Origin: CANLBN01 sp034111645
GTDB taxonomy: Bacteria; Pseudomonadota; Gammaproteobacteria; Pseudomonadales; Cellvibrionaceae
DNA: 64,000 nucleotides
Direction of reading: 5' to 3'
NCBI GenBank assembly: GCA_034111645.1
Contig: JAWUWW010000020.1
Location: 6,912 to 70,911 of the forward strand
In this document: piece by piece, positions 1-9,197 of the stretch
Layout of the letters: each line of letters opens with the position of its first letter
Position numbering within the stretch: position 1 is the stretch's first letter
Program-made: the position numbers and the translations under genes
The notes under the pieces: generated by a model
Told to the model about the DNA's origin: nothing
The model's database searches: none
What the model saw: the letters and a program-made list of their open reading frames with translations, nothing else

Positions 1-147
1 AACATTGTAATAACGCCCCGCAAAATGACTCGCGGCAACGGCTAAAACAAAAGATATGCAAAGCAACAATATTCTAAAAGCCTTAACGTAAGGGCGATGA
101 GGCACAACGGTCATCGCATATTGCTTACTCTCCTTTACTACTGACAT
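1..147 (-). CDS. Partial membrane-anchored protein, DUF6776-like
   Basis: The N-terminal 49 codons of a minus-strand gene run off the left edge. The start is ATG at 147. The product begins MSVVKESKQYAM, followed by a basic HRPYVK stretch and a hydrophobic segment at about residues 25-39, so it looks like a single-pass inner-membrane protein with a short cytoplasmic tail. In Pseudomonas-type genomes the gene after argC on the same strand encodes a membrane-anchored coiled-coil protein of the DUF6776 family with a similar HRP-hydrophobic beginning. The family assignment rests on that position and a short similarity only, because the rest of the protein lies outside the window. Confidence 0.55.
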   Translation of the reverse strand, partial: MSVVKESKQYAMTVVPHRPYVKAFRILLLCISFVLAVAASHFAGRYYNV

Positions 148-295
148 AATCTATAACGCTATTTTATTTATCTGTGTTCACCTTAACTGATATCATTTTA
201 ATAATTAATCCTAACCCATTTAGAATTATTTTAGGTCATCATGACCAATAATATTGTTAACGCGACTGTTAATTTAATTTTTTAAAATGGCACTT

Positions 296-1336
296 CTAAG
301 GTAACAGCGCTGGCGCTTGCAAACCTGCTTTTTCATCAAAACCAAACATAATATTCATATTCTGTATGGCTTGGCCCGACGCACCTTTACATAAATTATC
401 AATCACTGACATTACAATAACTGTGCTGCTGTCCTCAGGCTTTACAATAGACAACCTGCAAACGTTAGATCCTTTAACCGATCTAGTTTGAGGATGAGAA
501 CCCTTGGGCATTACATCAACAAACGGCTCATCTTTATAAAAATCTTCGTAGAGCGCCTGAAGATCAATTTGATCATTATACAACTGCGCATACAAGGTTG
601 AATGAATGCCTCTAATGATTGGCAATAAATGAGGTACAAATGTAAGTTTAGCAGGTATTACATCCTTTGGCTGAGCAAAACGCAAACCTTGCTCAATTTC
701 TGGCAAATGTCTATGCCCACTGGATGCGTAAGCCTTGAAGCTATCACTGTTTTCCGTAAGCAGGTTATCTATTTTACCTTGGCGACCTGTACCACTTGCT
801 CCACTCGCTGAATTTGCGATCAAACGATTAGGTTCAACAAGATTATTAACAAGTAAAGGCAAAAACCCTAATTGAACAGATGTTGGATAACAGCCAGGGC
901 AAGCAATTAACTGGGCTTTGGCAATTTGTTGTCGATTCATTTCTGGCAAGCCATACACAGCCTCTGGCAGCAACTCTTTACATCCGTGCTCTTGCTGATA
1001 CCACTTAGACCATAGGTCAGCATCTTTTATTCTAAAATCTGCGGATAAGTCAATAATGCGTACCCCCTTCTCAAACAGAGCTGGCACCATGCTATGAGCA
1101 ACTCCGTGCGGGGTAGCAAAAAAAACAACGTCACATTCGCAAAGACTATTTATATCAGGGGCAACAAAACGCAGACTACAATGACCACGCAAATTCGGAT
1201 AAATATCAGCTATAGCAACACCCGCTTCTGAGCGTGATGTAATCATTTTTATATTTACATGATCATGATTTACCAACAAACGTAATAATTCTGCACCGGT
1301 ATAACCCGTTGCTCCAATAATACCCACATCAATCAT
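296..1336 (-). CDS. argC: N-acetyl-gamma-glutamyl-phosphate reductase
   Basis: This is the third enzyme of arginine biosynthesis, reducing N-acetylglutamyl-5-phosphate to the semialdehyde with NADPH in the cytoplasm. The 346-residue product has the usual length of the long ArgC form. The NADP-binding loop GATGYTG is at residues 8-14. The catalytic cysteine is C149 within CPGCYPTS, and the conserved HRHLPEIEQ stretch of the dimerisation/catalytic domain follows near residue 210. The start ATG at 1336 gives a standard MIDVGIIGATG beginning. The upstream neighbour clcA is divergent, leaving 217 bases that should hold both promoters. The next gene on the same strand (the partial gene at the left edge) is the usual neighbour in Pseudomonas-like genomes. 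Confidence 0.95.
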   Translation of the reverse strand: MIDVGIIGATGYTGAELLRLLVNHDHVNIKMITSRSEAGVAIADIYPNLRGHCSLRFVAPDINSLCECDVVFFATPHGVAHSMVPALFEKGVRIIDLSADFRIKDADLWSKWYQQEHGCKELLPEAVYGLPEMNRQQIAKAQLIACPGCYPTSVQLGFLPLLVNNLVEPNRLIANSASGASGTGRQGKIDNLLTENSDSFKAYASSGHRHLPEIEQGLRFAQPKDVIPAKLTFVPHLLPIIRGIHSTLYAQLYNDQIDLQALYEDFYKDEPFVDVMPKGSHPQTRSVKGSNVCRLSIVKPEDSSTVIVMSVIDNLCKGASGQAIQNMNIMFGFDEKAGLQAPALLP

Positions 1337-1553
1337 TTCTCTGTAGCCCTTAAATTAATCGTAGCTTAAAATTACCGTCAAAAATCTATGCCCTAACTAT
1401 AGACGAAAGCTAAAGAATTAGGAAGGCAAAAAACAAAAATGCCCTTTAGGATTCAAATCTGCGGGAGATGTTTATGATCAAGCTCACAGTTATATGTGAT
1501 AATCTAATTTTTATTATAGAAATCGCTAAATATTCCAAACGAGCTGTTCAATA

Positions 1554-3305
1554 ATGTCACAATTCATCAATCAATTTCGAAATCGCTTATCTTATATTGA
1601 TGCGCTTCCGCAGCTAACAATCTTAGGTGCGATTATCGGTTGTGTTGCCGGCTTACTGATTGTTGTTTTTCGCTACACGATAGAAACATCACTCAATTAT
1701 TTATTACCTACCAGCAATGATAATTTTGAAGGCTTGTCGCCTGTATGGCAATTTGCCCTCCCTGTTATTGGCGCTTTAATTATTGGCACAGGCTTTCATT
1801 TTTTAGACAGCAAACATCGCCATGTTAGCATTGGCCACGTTTTAGAACGTCTTCATAATTATGAAGGACGTATGCCCGCTATTAATTTATTGGTTCAATT
1901 TATTGGCGGCATTATTAGTTTGGTTTGTGGTCATTCAGTTGGCCGTGAAGGGCCAGCGATACATATAGGTGCCAGCATTAGCAGCCTTATGGGACAATGG
2001 CTAAAGCTGCCTAACAATAGTTTAGGAACTTTAATCGGCTGTGGTGTTGCTGCAGCAATTGCCGCTTCATTCAACACTCCTATCGCGGGCGTTATTTTTG
2101 CAATGGAAGTTGTTTTAATGAGCTATACCATCATTGGCTTTATACCCATAATGATGGTATCAGTTTGTGGAGCATTAGTAGCGCGTGCAGCCTTTGGTAA
2201 TGAGGTTTTTTTAAGCATCGATACGACCGCATTAAATGGCTTGATAGAAATGCCTTTTATGATTATTGCCGGTCTTATTATCGCTTTGTTCGCAAGCGCT
2301 TATGTGAAATTACAACTTAACTTTAATCGCTTTAACCACTTCCCCATCTTTGCTCGAATAATGGCTGCAGGATTACTGACTGGCTTTGTTGCACTATTTT
2401 TTCCGCAAATACTTGGTCTTGGTTATGACACAATTAACTTAACCCTTGAAGGCAAGATTGGCGTCGGCTTTTTAATAGCCCTTGCTGTAGCAAAAATTCT
2501 AGTCACTAGCTTTAGTATTACGATGGGCGTACCGGGTGGCATCATCGGACCGCAATTATTTATTGGCGCATGTATTGGAGGGTCGATTGGGATCATTGGC
2601 CATTACTTGTTTCCAGATGATATTAATAATGATGGCATTTACGTCTTACTTGGCATGGCTGCAATGATGGGGGCTGTATTAAATGCACCATTAGCAGCAT
2701 TAATGGCAGTATTAGAAATGACTTATAGCCCTGGGGTTATTTTTCCGAGTATGTTAATTATTGTTGTCGCTTGTGTTTTAACCCGATATTTATGCAAGTG
2801 TGATGGTATTTTTGTTGCACAACTCAGACTTAAAGGCACCCATTTAAATATTAGCCCCATCAAACAGATACTTGGGGCTATTGGTGTCCGCAGCGCTATG
2901 AAAACAACATTTGTTGAGAGCGAATCAAAAATCTCTGTTGAAGTTGCCAATGAGTTGTTATCAACAAATTCTTTATGGATAATAATTAAAGCAAATGAAG
3001 GTTTATTGTTGCTTAGAGCGGCTGATTTAGCGCTCGAATTAGAAGCCTTAAAAGAGAGTTCTAACGTAAAAAAGGATAGTATTACAATAGAGAATAATGT
3101 GACTGTTATAGATTTACTTGAAATACCGGCACATCGCTTTAATATATTACCCATACCAGAGCTTGCCAGCTTATTTGAAGCTAAACAGCTATTGGACAGC
3201 AATCCGGGTTACGCACTATTTGTGGTCCCTCAAATACAATCGACTCAAGAGCAAAGAAAATTAGGTATTATCACACAGGACACAATCAACAATTACTATA
3301 TATAA
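1554..3305 (+). CDS. CLC-family chloride channel/transporter with C-terminal regulatory region
   Basis: This is an inner-membrane chloride-transport protein of the CLC family, 583 residues long. The membrane domain covers roughly residues 20-430. It carries the anion-filter motif GREGP at 130-134, whose glutamate E132 corresponds to the gating glutamate of E. coli ClcA, and a GVPGGIIGPQLFIGA stretch typical of the second half of the fold. The GSGIP motif of classical ClcA is not present at its expected place (VSIGHVLERLH is found instead), which fits the Pseudomonas-type CLC subfamily. The position of the ClcA proton glutamate (E203) reads as valine in FAMEVV. The last 140 residues are soluble and look like a divergent CBS pair, but this is weak. 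It is transcribed divergently from argC and may be co-transcribed with hemJ 50 bases downstream. Confidence 0.88.
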   Translation: MSQFINQFRNRLSYIDALPQLTILGAIIGCVAGLLIVVFRYTIETSLNYLLPTSNDNFEGLSPVWQFALPVIGALIIGTGFHFLDSKHRHVSIGHVLERLHNYEGRMPAINLLVQFIGGIISLVCGHSVGREGPAIHIGASISSLMGQWLKLPNNSLGTLIGCGVAAAIAASFNTPIAGVIFAMEVVLMSYTIIGFIPIMMVSVCGALVARAAFGNEVFLSIDTTALNGLIEMPFMIIAGLIIALFASAYVKLQLNFNRFNHFPIFARIMAAGLLTGFVALFFPQILGLGYDTINLTLEGKIGVGFLIALAVAKILVTSFSITMGVPGGIIGPQLFIGACIGGSIGIIGHYLFPDDINNDGIYVLLGMAAMMGAVLNAPLAALMAVLEMTYSPGVIFPSMLIIVVACVLTRYLCKCDGIFVAQLRLKGTHLNISPIKQILGAIGVRSAMKTTFVESESKISVEVANELLSTNSLWIIIKANEGLLLLRAADLALELEALKESSNVKKDSITIENNVTVIDLLEIPAHRFNILPIPELASLFEAKQLLDSNPGYALFVVPQIQSTQEQRKLGIITQDTINNYYI

Positions 3306-3355
3306 TCGACACGTTAACAAATTTTCTTATCTCCTAAATTATTTAAGGCTCATCG

Positions 3356-3775
3356 ATGCTGTGGATTAAATCTTTTCATATTATTGCCGTTTTTTGCTGG
3401 TTTGCTGTTTTATTTTATTTACCGCGTTTGTTTGTGTATCACTCAATGAGTGAAGATAAAATAAGTAATGATCGCTTTATAATTATGGAAAGAAAATTAC
3501 TTCGTGGTATTGGAACACCATCAATGATAGCAACCATCATTTTAGGATTTTGGATTGCAACTTACGCTGATTACTATTCTCAGACATGGTTTCAAATAAA
3601 AATACTGTTGGTAGCTATACTCGTTGTCTATCATTTTTGGTGTGCAAAGATATGGAAAGAATTTCGTGACGATAATAATAAGCGTAGCCATATTTTTTAT
3701 CGTTGGTTTAATGAAGTTCCCGTTGTATTTTTGATTGCAATCGTATGCTTGGTTATTGTAAAACCGATTTTTTAA
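3356..3775 (+). CDS. hemJ: Protoporphyrinogen IX oxidase HemJ
   Basis: A 139-residue integral membrane protein that matches the HemJ (TIGR00701/UPF0093) family in length and layout: four hydrophobic segments, the N-terminal signature LWIKSFHII with H8, LFYLPRLFVYH at 19-29, and WFQIK with K82. H8 and K82 correspond to the conserved His/Lys pair known to matter in this family. HemJ oxidises protoporphyrinogen IX to protoporphyrin IX in the penultimate step of heme synthesis. The next gene is hemL, which supplies 5-aminolevulinate, so the two ends of tetrapyrrole synthesis sit side by side. The gap to hemL is 113 AT-rich bases. Confidence 0.9.
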   Translation: MLWIKSFHIIAVFCWFAVLFYLPRLFVYHSMSEDKISNDRFIIMERKLLRGIGTPSMIATIILGFWIATYADYYSQTWFQIKILLVAILVVYHFWCAKIWKEFRDDNNKRSHIFYRWFNEVPVVFLIAIVCLVIVKPIF

Positions 3776-3888
3776 TTTTTATCGATTTTTTGTCATGCAA
3801 TAATGACTTTTAGAATTGCACAAAATAATTTAAAAATATTACACTCATCTATAATTTAATTTTCATTTTATAAAGGTTTTTTATATCA

Positions 3889-5196
3889 ATGTCACATTCA
3901 ACATCGCGCTCTCAAGCTTTATTTGCCAACGCCCAAAAAGTTATTCCTGGCGGCGTTAATTCACCGGTCAGAGCTTTTAAAGCGGTCGGTGGCACCCCTA
4001 TTTTTATGAAGCGCGCAAAAGGTGCATATATTTATGATGAAGACGACACCCGCTATATAGATTATGTTTTATCTTGGGGCCCAATGATCTTGGGGCATGC
4101 TAATGATGACGTCATTAAAGCAGTCACCGAAAAAGCTAAAGATGGACTCAGCTTTGGTGCTCCGACCGAACTCGAGACAACACTTGCCGAGGAGGTTTGT
4201 AAAATTATACCTAATATGGATCAAATCCGTTTTGTAAGCTCTGGAACAGAGGCTACCATGAGCGCTATTAGGCTTGCGCGTGGATATACTGGGCGCGATA
4301 AGATTGTCAAATTTGAAGGCTGCTATCACGGACACTCAGATTCTTTATTAGTAAAAGCAGGATCTGGCGCATTAACACTGGGTATCCCTAGCTCGCCGGG
4401 TGTTCCCAAGGCGTTGGCGGATTACACCATCACTCTCAGCTACAACGATATTGCACAGGTTGAAACTTTATTTGCTGACATTGGTGATGAAATCGCCTGT
4501 ATTATTGTAGAGCCTGTTGTCGGCAATATGAATTGCATTCCTCCGGTTGATGGCTTTTTACAAACTCTGCGTAAAGTTTGTGACGAGCACAATAGTTTAT
4601 TAATTTTTGATGAAGTGATGACAGGGTTTCGTGTACATCCAAATGGTGCACAAGCTCAATATAATGTAGATGCTGACATTATTACCTTAGGTAAAGTAAT
4701 CGGAGGCGGCATGCCTGTTGGTGCTTTTGGAGGCAAAGCTAACATCATGAATCAAATTGCACCACTTGGACCAATATATCAAGCGGGCACGCTTTCAGGC
4801 AATCCAGTTGCAATGGCGGCAGGATTAGCTAATCTAGAGGGCTTAAAAAAAGAGGGCTTTTACAAGTCGCTATTTGAAACCACAACTGCATTAGTGACAG
4901 GTCTGCAAGCAAGAGCAGATGCGGCAGGCATTCCGTTTACAACGAATCATGTAGGCTCTATGTTTGGTTTTTTCTTCCTAAAAGATAATCACAATGTTCA
5001 AACGGTTACAAATTACCAACAAGTAATGGATTGTAATATTGAGCGTTTTAATCAGTTCTTTCATTTAATGCTTGATGAAGGAATTTATTTTGCTCCCGCC
5101 TCTTATGAGGCAGGCTTTACATCTATTGCACATAGCAAAGCAGATATTCAAGCTACACTCGATGCCGCTGAAAAAGTATTTTCGATTCTAAAATAA
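3889..5196 (+). CDS. hemL: Glutamate-1-semialdehyde 2,1-aminomutase
   Basis: HemL converts glutamate-1-semialdehyde to 5-aminolevulinate, the committed precursor of heme, using PLP or PMP in the cytoplasm. The 435-residue protein has the full family layout: IPGGVNSPVRAF at 19-30, SSGTEATMSAIRLAR at 117-131, YHGHSD at 146-151, FDEVMTGFR at 240-248 and the PLP lysine K269 in ITLGKVIGGGMPVGA. The start ATG at 3889 gives the expected N-terminus. The gene follows hemJ on the same strand. I see no sign of fusion, truncation or unusual codon use. Confidence 0.97.
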   Translation: MSHSTSRSQALFANAQKVIPGGVNSPVRAFKAVGGTPIFMKRAKGAYIYDEDDTRYIDYVLSWGPMILGHANDDVIKAVTEKAKDGLSFGAPTELETTLAEEVCKIIPNMDQIRFVSSGTEATMSAIRLARGYTGRDKIVKFEGCYHGHSDSLLVKAGSGALTLGIPSSPGVPKALADYTITLSYNDIAQVETLFADIGDEIACIIVEPVVGNMNCIPPVDGFLQTLRKVCDEHNSLLIFDEVMTGFRVHPNGAQAQYNVDADIITLGKVIGGGMPVGAFGGKANIMNQIAPLGPIYQAGTLSGNPVAMAAGLANLEGLKKEGFYKSLFETTTALVTGLQARADAAGIPFTTNHVGSMFGFFFLKDNHNVQTVTNYQQVMDCNIERFNQFFHLMLDEGIYFAPASYEAGFTSIAHSKADIQATLDAAEKVFSILK

Positions 5197-5261
5197 AATA
5201 GACCAACGCTTATAGTTTGATGGAAAATATTAAAGCATTATAGATAGAGACAAAGAAAATA

Positions 5262-6152
5262 ATGACGACACTTATCCTTCCTAGCCCTCTTGTAAGCACA
5301 CAGTGGTTAGCTGAAAATATTGATCACAAAAATCTTGTCATACTTGATGCTAGTGCACATATGCCAGGGGTGCCCCGCAATGCCTTTGTCGAGTGGCAAA
5401 AGCAATGCATAGCCAATGCCCGTTTTTTTGATTTCAATCATAAATTAGCTGACAGCACATCAGAACTACCCCATATGTTACCATCTGAAAAAGTGTTTAC
5501 AGAAGAAGTTAGACAGTTGGGCATCAATCAAGATAGTGCTATCGTAATTTACGATAGCACCGGAATATTTTCTGCTCCACGCGCTTGGTGGATGCTGACC
5601 ACTATGGGACACCAGCAATGTGCTGTGCTCGATGGCGGGCTACCCCTTTGGTTAGCAGAAGGTCGTGAAACTAAACAGGGGGAAATAAAAACAGATGAGT
5701 TAAACTCTAACGAGCCTGCATCTGCAGTTTATGGTAATTTTACTGCGCGAATTAAAAAACAAAATGTAAAAAGTGCCGCCGACATAAATGCATCAATAAA
5801 TCAAAGTAACATTTGTATTTTAGATGCGCGCTCTAAAGCACGCTTCGATGGAGCTGCAAAAGAGCCGAGAGCAGGGCTTATAAGTGGACATATTCCATCA
5901 TCTAAAAACTTACCCTTTGACCAACTCTTGAACAATGGAAAATTTAAACCTTTAGGTGATCTTGAATTATTGATCAGTGACAAAATAAATAATGATCAAC
6001 ATCTCTACGCCACATGTGGCAGCGGTATAACGGCCTGCGTTATTGCTTTTGCCGCTCACCTGATAGGTATAAAAAACATTGCCGTCTATGATGGCTCTTG
6101 GTGTGAATGGGGCGATCCTAAATATCACCTACCAATCGATACCAATTTATAA
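5262..6152 (+). CDS. sseA: 3-mercaptopyruvate sulfurtransferase
   Basis: This is a tandem rhodanese-fold enzyme of 296 residues: an inactive N-terminal domain at about 8-140 and a catalytic domain at about 165-290. The active-site loop is CGSGITAC with the persulfide-forming cysteine at C252. CGSGxTA is the signature of 3-mercaptopyruvate sulfurtransferases, whereas thiosulfate sulfurtransferases have CRKGVTA, so mercaptopyruvate is the likely donor. LDARSKARFDG at 187-197 and SGHIPSSKNLPF at 208-219 are the expected catalytic-domain motifs. It starts at ATG 5262, 65 bases after hemL, on the same strand. The function is probably sulfur transfer and cyanide or thiol detoxification in the cytoplasm. 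Confidence 0.93.
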   Translation: MTTLILPSPLVSTQWLAENIDHKNLVILDASAHMPGVPRNAFVEWQKQCIANARFFDFNHKLADSTSELPHMLPSEKVFTEEVRQLGINQDSAIVIYDSTGIFSAPRAWWMLTTMGHQQCAVLDGGLPLWLAEGRETKQGEIKTDELNSNEPASAVYGNFTARIKKQNVKSAADINASINQSNICILDARSKARFDGAAKEPRAGLISGHIPSSKNLPFDQLLNNGKFKPLGDLELLISDKINNDQHLYATCGSGITACVIAFAAHLIGIKNIAVYDGSWCEWGDPKYHLPIDTNL

Positions 6153-6353
6153 TAGCAAGCGATAATACTCAATCCCATCATTAGTAATATTGACGAATCT
6201 GCTAAATACTTTTTTGATTAGAATCTGCTATATTTTAGCGATATAATATTTTATAGAAATCTGCAAATATCTAACAGAAAATTAACACAAGAAATATCAG
6301 CGCCTTCATATAAAACCAACATCAATATATATACAAACACATAGGATAACGTA

Positions 6354-6728
6354 ATGATAAATCCAATCATTATTAACAACGACGAATCTGATGAATATTT
6401 TTTTGAGGAGGGCTGTTATATTTTAGAACTTTCAAATTCTGACAAAGATCCGAATACCTCTATTGCTCGTGCACGCCTAGCGCCAAACACAAAAACAAAA
6501 CTACACCGACTTAATAAAACTATAGAACGTTATATAATTTTGCAAGGTGAAGGTGAAGTAATATTAGGTAATTCACAAATGAATTTACTAACTCAACATG
6601 TAAAGCCAAATGATGTAGTTATTATTCCAGAAAATTACCCCCAAGCCATTAGCAATATAGGCAAAATAGATTTAATTTTTTTAGTGATTTGCACACCAAG
6701 ATTTTTAGAGAAGAACTATAGCGAGTAA
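6354..6728 (+). CDS. Small cupin-domain protein
   Basis: A 124-residue single-domain cupin. The first cupin motif is seen as KTKLHRLNKTIERYIILQGEGEV: one histidine, a spaced glutamate and a closing glycine, as in the mannose-6-phosphate-isomerase-like cupin group. The second motif is around NDVVIIPENYPQAISNIG, where the usual histidine is replaced by Q-A, so the metal site looks incomplete. The substrate cannot be predicted. It stands alone, 201 bases after sseA. The intergenic DNA before it is AT-rich, with no feature I can name. Confidence 0.75.
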   Translation: MINPIIINNDESDEYFFEEGCYILELSNSDKDPNTSIARARLAPNTKTKLHRLNKTIERYIILQGEGEVILGNSQMNLLTQHVKPNDVVIIPENYPQAISNIGKIDLIFLVICTPRFLEKNYSE

Positions 6729-6888
6729 ACTTTTTGTTAAAATGACTCTCGTTGATAATTGGTCACCTTAGTTTTATCAGTTAATATCTAAAGTATATTC
6801 CTAATATTTTTTCTATAATATAAATGAAAATTTGATCTAGTAGCTGAATTGATGAATACCTTCACCCTTAATAAAGCCTTCCAAACTA

Positions 6889-7474
6889 ATGGATAAGTCA
6901 GCTCTTAGAAATAGTTACTTATTAATGCGACATGGCGAAAGTGAGGCTAATGAGAAGGGTATTATTGTAAGTGATCCTAAAAATGGTTGCGATCGCTTTG
7001 GGCTTACTTCACATGGCCGTAGCCAAGTTTTAGCTTTTGTTCAAAAGCTCTGCGGAAAGCCTATAACTAAAATTGTATGCTCCGACTTCTTACGAACTTT
7101 GCAAACAGCAAAAATAGTTACAGAAATTTTGAACTTACCTCAAGCTGAGCTAGAAAAGGGTCTTCGAGAACGTTTTTTTGGGAGCAAGGAAGGCATGTCT
7201 GCGAAGCACTATCAAAAAAATCTGTCAGTATGACGAAATCAATGAACAGGCCGATTATGGTGTAGAGAAACCTGAGTCAGTCCTTCAACGAAGCCTGAAG
7301 GTTCTTGAAAGGCTAGAGCAACAAAATCAACATCAAGTTATATTACTAGTTTCCCACGGAGACACTCTTCAAATTTTGAGAACTGCTTTTGCTAACATAT
7401 CACCACAGAAACACCGTTCTTTGCCTCATCACCAAACGGCAGAAATAAAACATTTGGTTTCTCGAAATGTATAG
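6889..7474 (+). pseudogene. Histidine phosphatase (phosphoglycerate-mutase-like), frameshifted
   Basis: Two overlapping reading frames together encode one histidine phosphatase of about 194 residues. The first frame carries the catalytic LLMRHGESEAN (R14, H15, G16, E17) and the RTLQTAKIV segment. It then reads into a stop at 7231-7233. The second frame continues with ADYGVEKPESVLQR and the second catalytic histidine in LLVSHGDTLQIL. The frames join at a run of seven A at 7214-7220: six A instead of seven restores one continuous protein. Such a protein would be a small-molecule or sugar-phosphate phosphatase. The change could be real gene loss, polymerase slippage that restores some product, or a homopolymer sequencing error. 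Confidence 0.8.
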
Positions 7475-7574
7475 ACTTTATTAGCTATCTCAGAATATAA
7501 GTAACTTAACGAGAAATTATTAGATTCGAGTAATCATGCAACTTTGAGTGTAAGATTAAATATCTGCAGGCGAA

Positions 7575-7918
7575 TTAAACTTTCTTAAGAATATTTAATA
7601 CGCTTGGGTCACGCCTTAGATCTATAATTTCTGCAAGTTCTTCGATTGATAAGCCTTTATCATTTAAATATTCAACCATCTTATCTAGCCCTGAATTAAC
7701 GATCATCATAGCTTTTGTTTCAGCGACCTCATAGACAATCGAATTAATAATCTCTAATAAGTCATCTTTAACTATAAAATTTACTAAAGACTCTTTACTG
7801 ACACTTTTTTATCAATATTGATATTATTATTTTCAATTAGTGTATTGATGTCGTTTATTAAAATCAAATTATCAAGTGATGACGAAGATCTACCATAAAT
7901 ATCTTTACTAGCATCCAT
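7575..7918 (-). pseudogene. Small unknown protein, frameshifted at a T6/A6 run
   Basis: Reading the minus strand from ATG at 7918 gives MDASKDIYGRSSSSLDNL and then about 20 further residues before a stop. Adding one base to the A6 run (T6 on the plus strand, 7805-7810) opens a frame that runs on as ESLVNFIVKDDLLEII, then AETKAMMIVNSGLDKM, then GLSIEELAEIIDLRRDPS, to a stop at 7575. The restored protein would have 114 residues, be mostly helical and carry no signal peptide. I do not recognise the family. It is convergent with the broken phosphatase at 6889-7474, 100 bases away. Two one-base lesions in homopolymers so close together suggest either local decay or sequence error. Confidence 0.55.
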
Positions 7919-8057
7919 GCTATTTTCGCCCTATTTATAAATATTAAAAATTTTACGATAAATAAAGTTTTGACTACTAACAAGATACACTATTTCTCAA
8001 GCAAAATGTTTAATCAAAACTAAAACAACCCTTTATGAATGCTATTTTACTTAGCTA

Positions 8058-9041
8058 TTATTTAACAACTCCACCATGAGCTTGCTTATCTGCGTGATAA
8101 GAAGAGCGTACTAGAGGACCGCAAGCTGCTCGCTCAAAGCCTATCTCGTCTGCCAAAGACTTATACTCTTGAAATTCTTGTGGCGTCACATAGCGTGCCA
8201 CAGGCAAATGATCTTTAGAGGGCTGAAGATATTGGCCGATGGTTAGCATATCTATATTATGCTCACGCATATCACGCATTACCTCAAATATTTCTTCTTT
8301 GGTTTCTCCAAGGCCCACCATTAATCCTGATTTGGTTAAAACATCTGGACGAAGTTGCTTATATTTTTTAAGTAGATCTAACGACCATTGATAGTTAGCA
8401 CCTGGTCGAGCCTCACGGTAAAGCCGTGGCACGGTCTCTAGATTATGATTAAATACATCAGGTGCTTCAGCAGCAAAAATATCAAGCGCGATATCCATTC
8501 GTCCTCTAAAGTCAGGGGTTAGTATTTCCACCTCGAGACTTGGAGAGTGAATACGAGATTCACGGATACAATCTGCAAAATGCTGGGCACCGCCATCGCG
8601 AAGGTCATCGCGATCTACTGAGGTAATAACGACATATTTAAGGCCCATTTCCGCAATAGCTTCTGCTAGATGCTTTGGTTCATTGTCATTTAAAGGATTT
8701 GGCTTGCCATGACCTACATCGCAAAATGGGCAGCGGCGCGTACAAATGTCACCCATAATCATAAATGTCGCAGTGCCACCCGAGAAACATTCACTCAAAT
8801 TAGGACAAGAAGCTTCCTCGCACACACTGGATAGGCCGTTTTTACGCAATATTTTTTTTATGTGCTCAACCTCTGCAGAGGCAGTAGGAATGCGCACGCG
8901 AATCCAATCTGGCTTACGCAGAGTTTGGTCTGTGGCAATTACCTTAACGGGAATACGCTCCACCTTATCAGCATCACGCAGTTTTTCACCTTGAATATGA
9001 CGCGTTGTTCGTTTTACAGGTGATGTTGGTAGTTCTGTCAT
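8058..9041 (-). CDS. lipA: Lipoyl synthase
   Basis: LipA is a radical SAM enzyme that inserts two sulfurs into protein-bound octanoyl groups to form lipoyl cofactors of 2-oxoacid dehydrogenases and the glycine cleavage system. The 327-residue protein shows the auxiliary-cluster cysteines C74, C79 and C85 in CEEASCPNLSEC, the radical SAM cluster C100, C104 and C107 in CTRRCPFC, and the C-terminal RSSYHAD, whose serine (about S313) is the fourth ligand of the auxiliary cluster. It is the last gene of the minus-strand block, 156 bases after lipB, which makes its substrate. Confidence 0.97.
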   Translation of the reverse strand: MTELPTSPVKRTTRHIQGEKLRDADKVERIPVKVIATDQTLRKPDWIRVRIPTASAEVEHIKKILRKNGLSSVCEEASCPNLSECFSGGTATFMIMGDICTRRCPFCDVGHGKPNPLNDNEPKHLAEAIAEMGLKYVVITSVDRDDLRDGGAQHFADCIRESRIHSPSLEVEILTPDFRGRMDIALDIFAAEAPDVFNHNLETVPRLYREARPGANYQWSLDLLKKYKQLRPDVLTKSGLMVGLGETKEEIFEVMRDMREHNIDMLTIGQYLQPSKDHLPVARYVTPQEFQEYKSLADEIGFERAACGPLVRSSYHADKQAHGGVVK

Positions 9042-9197
9042 AGTACTCTCGTAACTTAATTTTTTAGCAAATAATCAATGAATTATGGATACAAAATAAT
9101 GTTTCATATTTTGCTTTGTCATTTTCGTGGTATTAGTGTGGAATACTAAATTTATACGTTTAATTCAAATTTACATCTCATTTATAAACATAACTCT

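Noticed and set aside
3792..3807. GTCAT/ATGAC hairpin after hemJ
   Set aside because: Five base pairs in AT-rich DNA is too weak to call a terminator.
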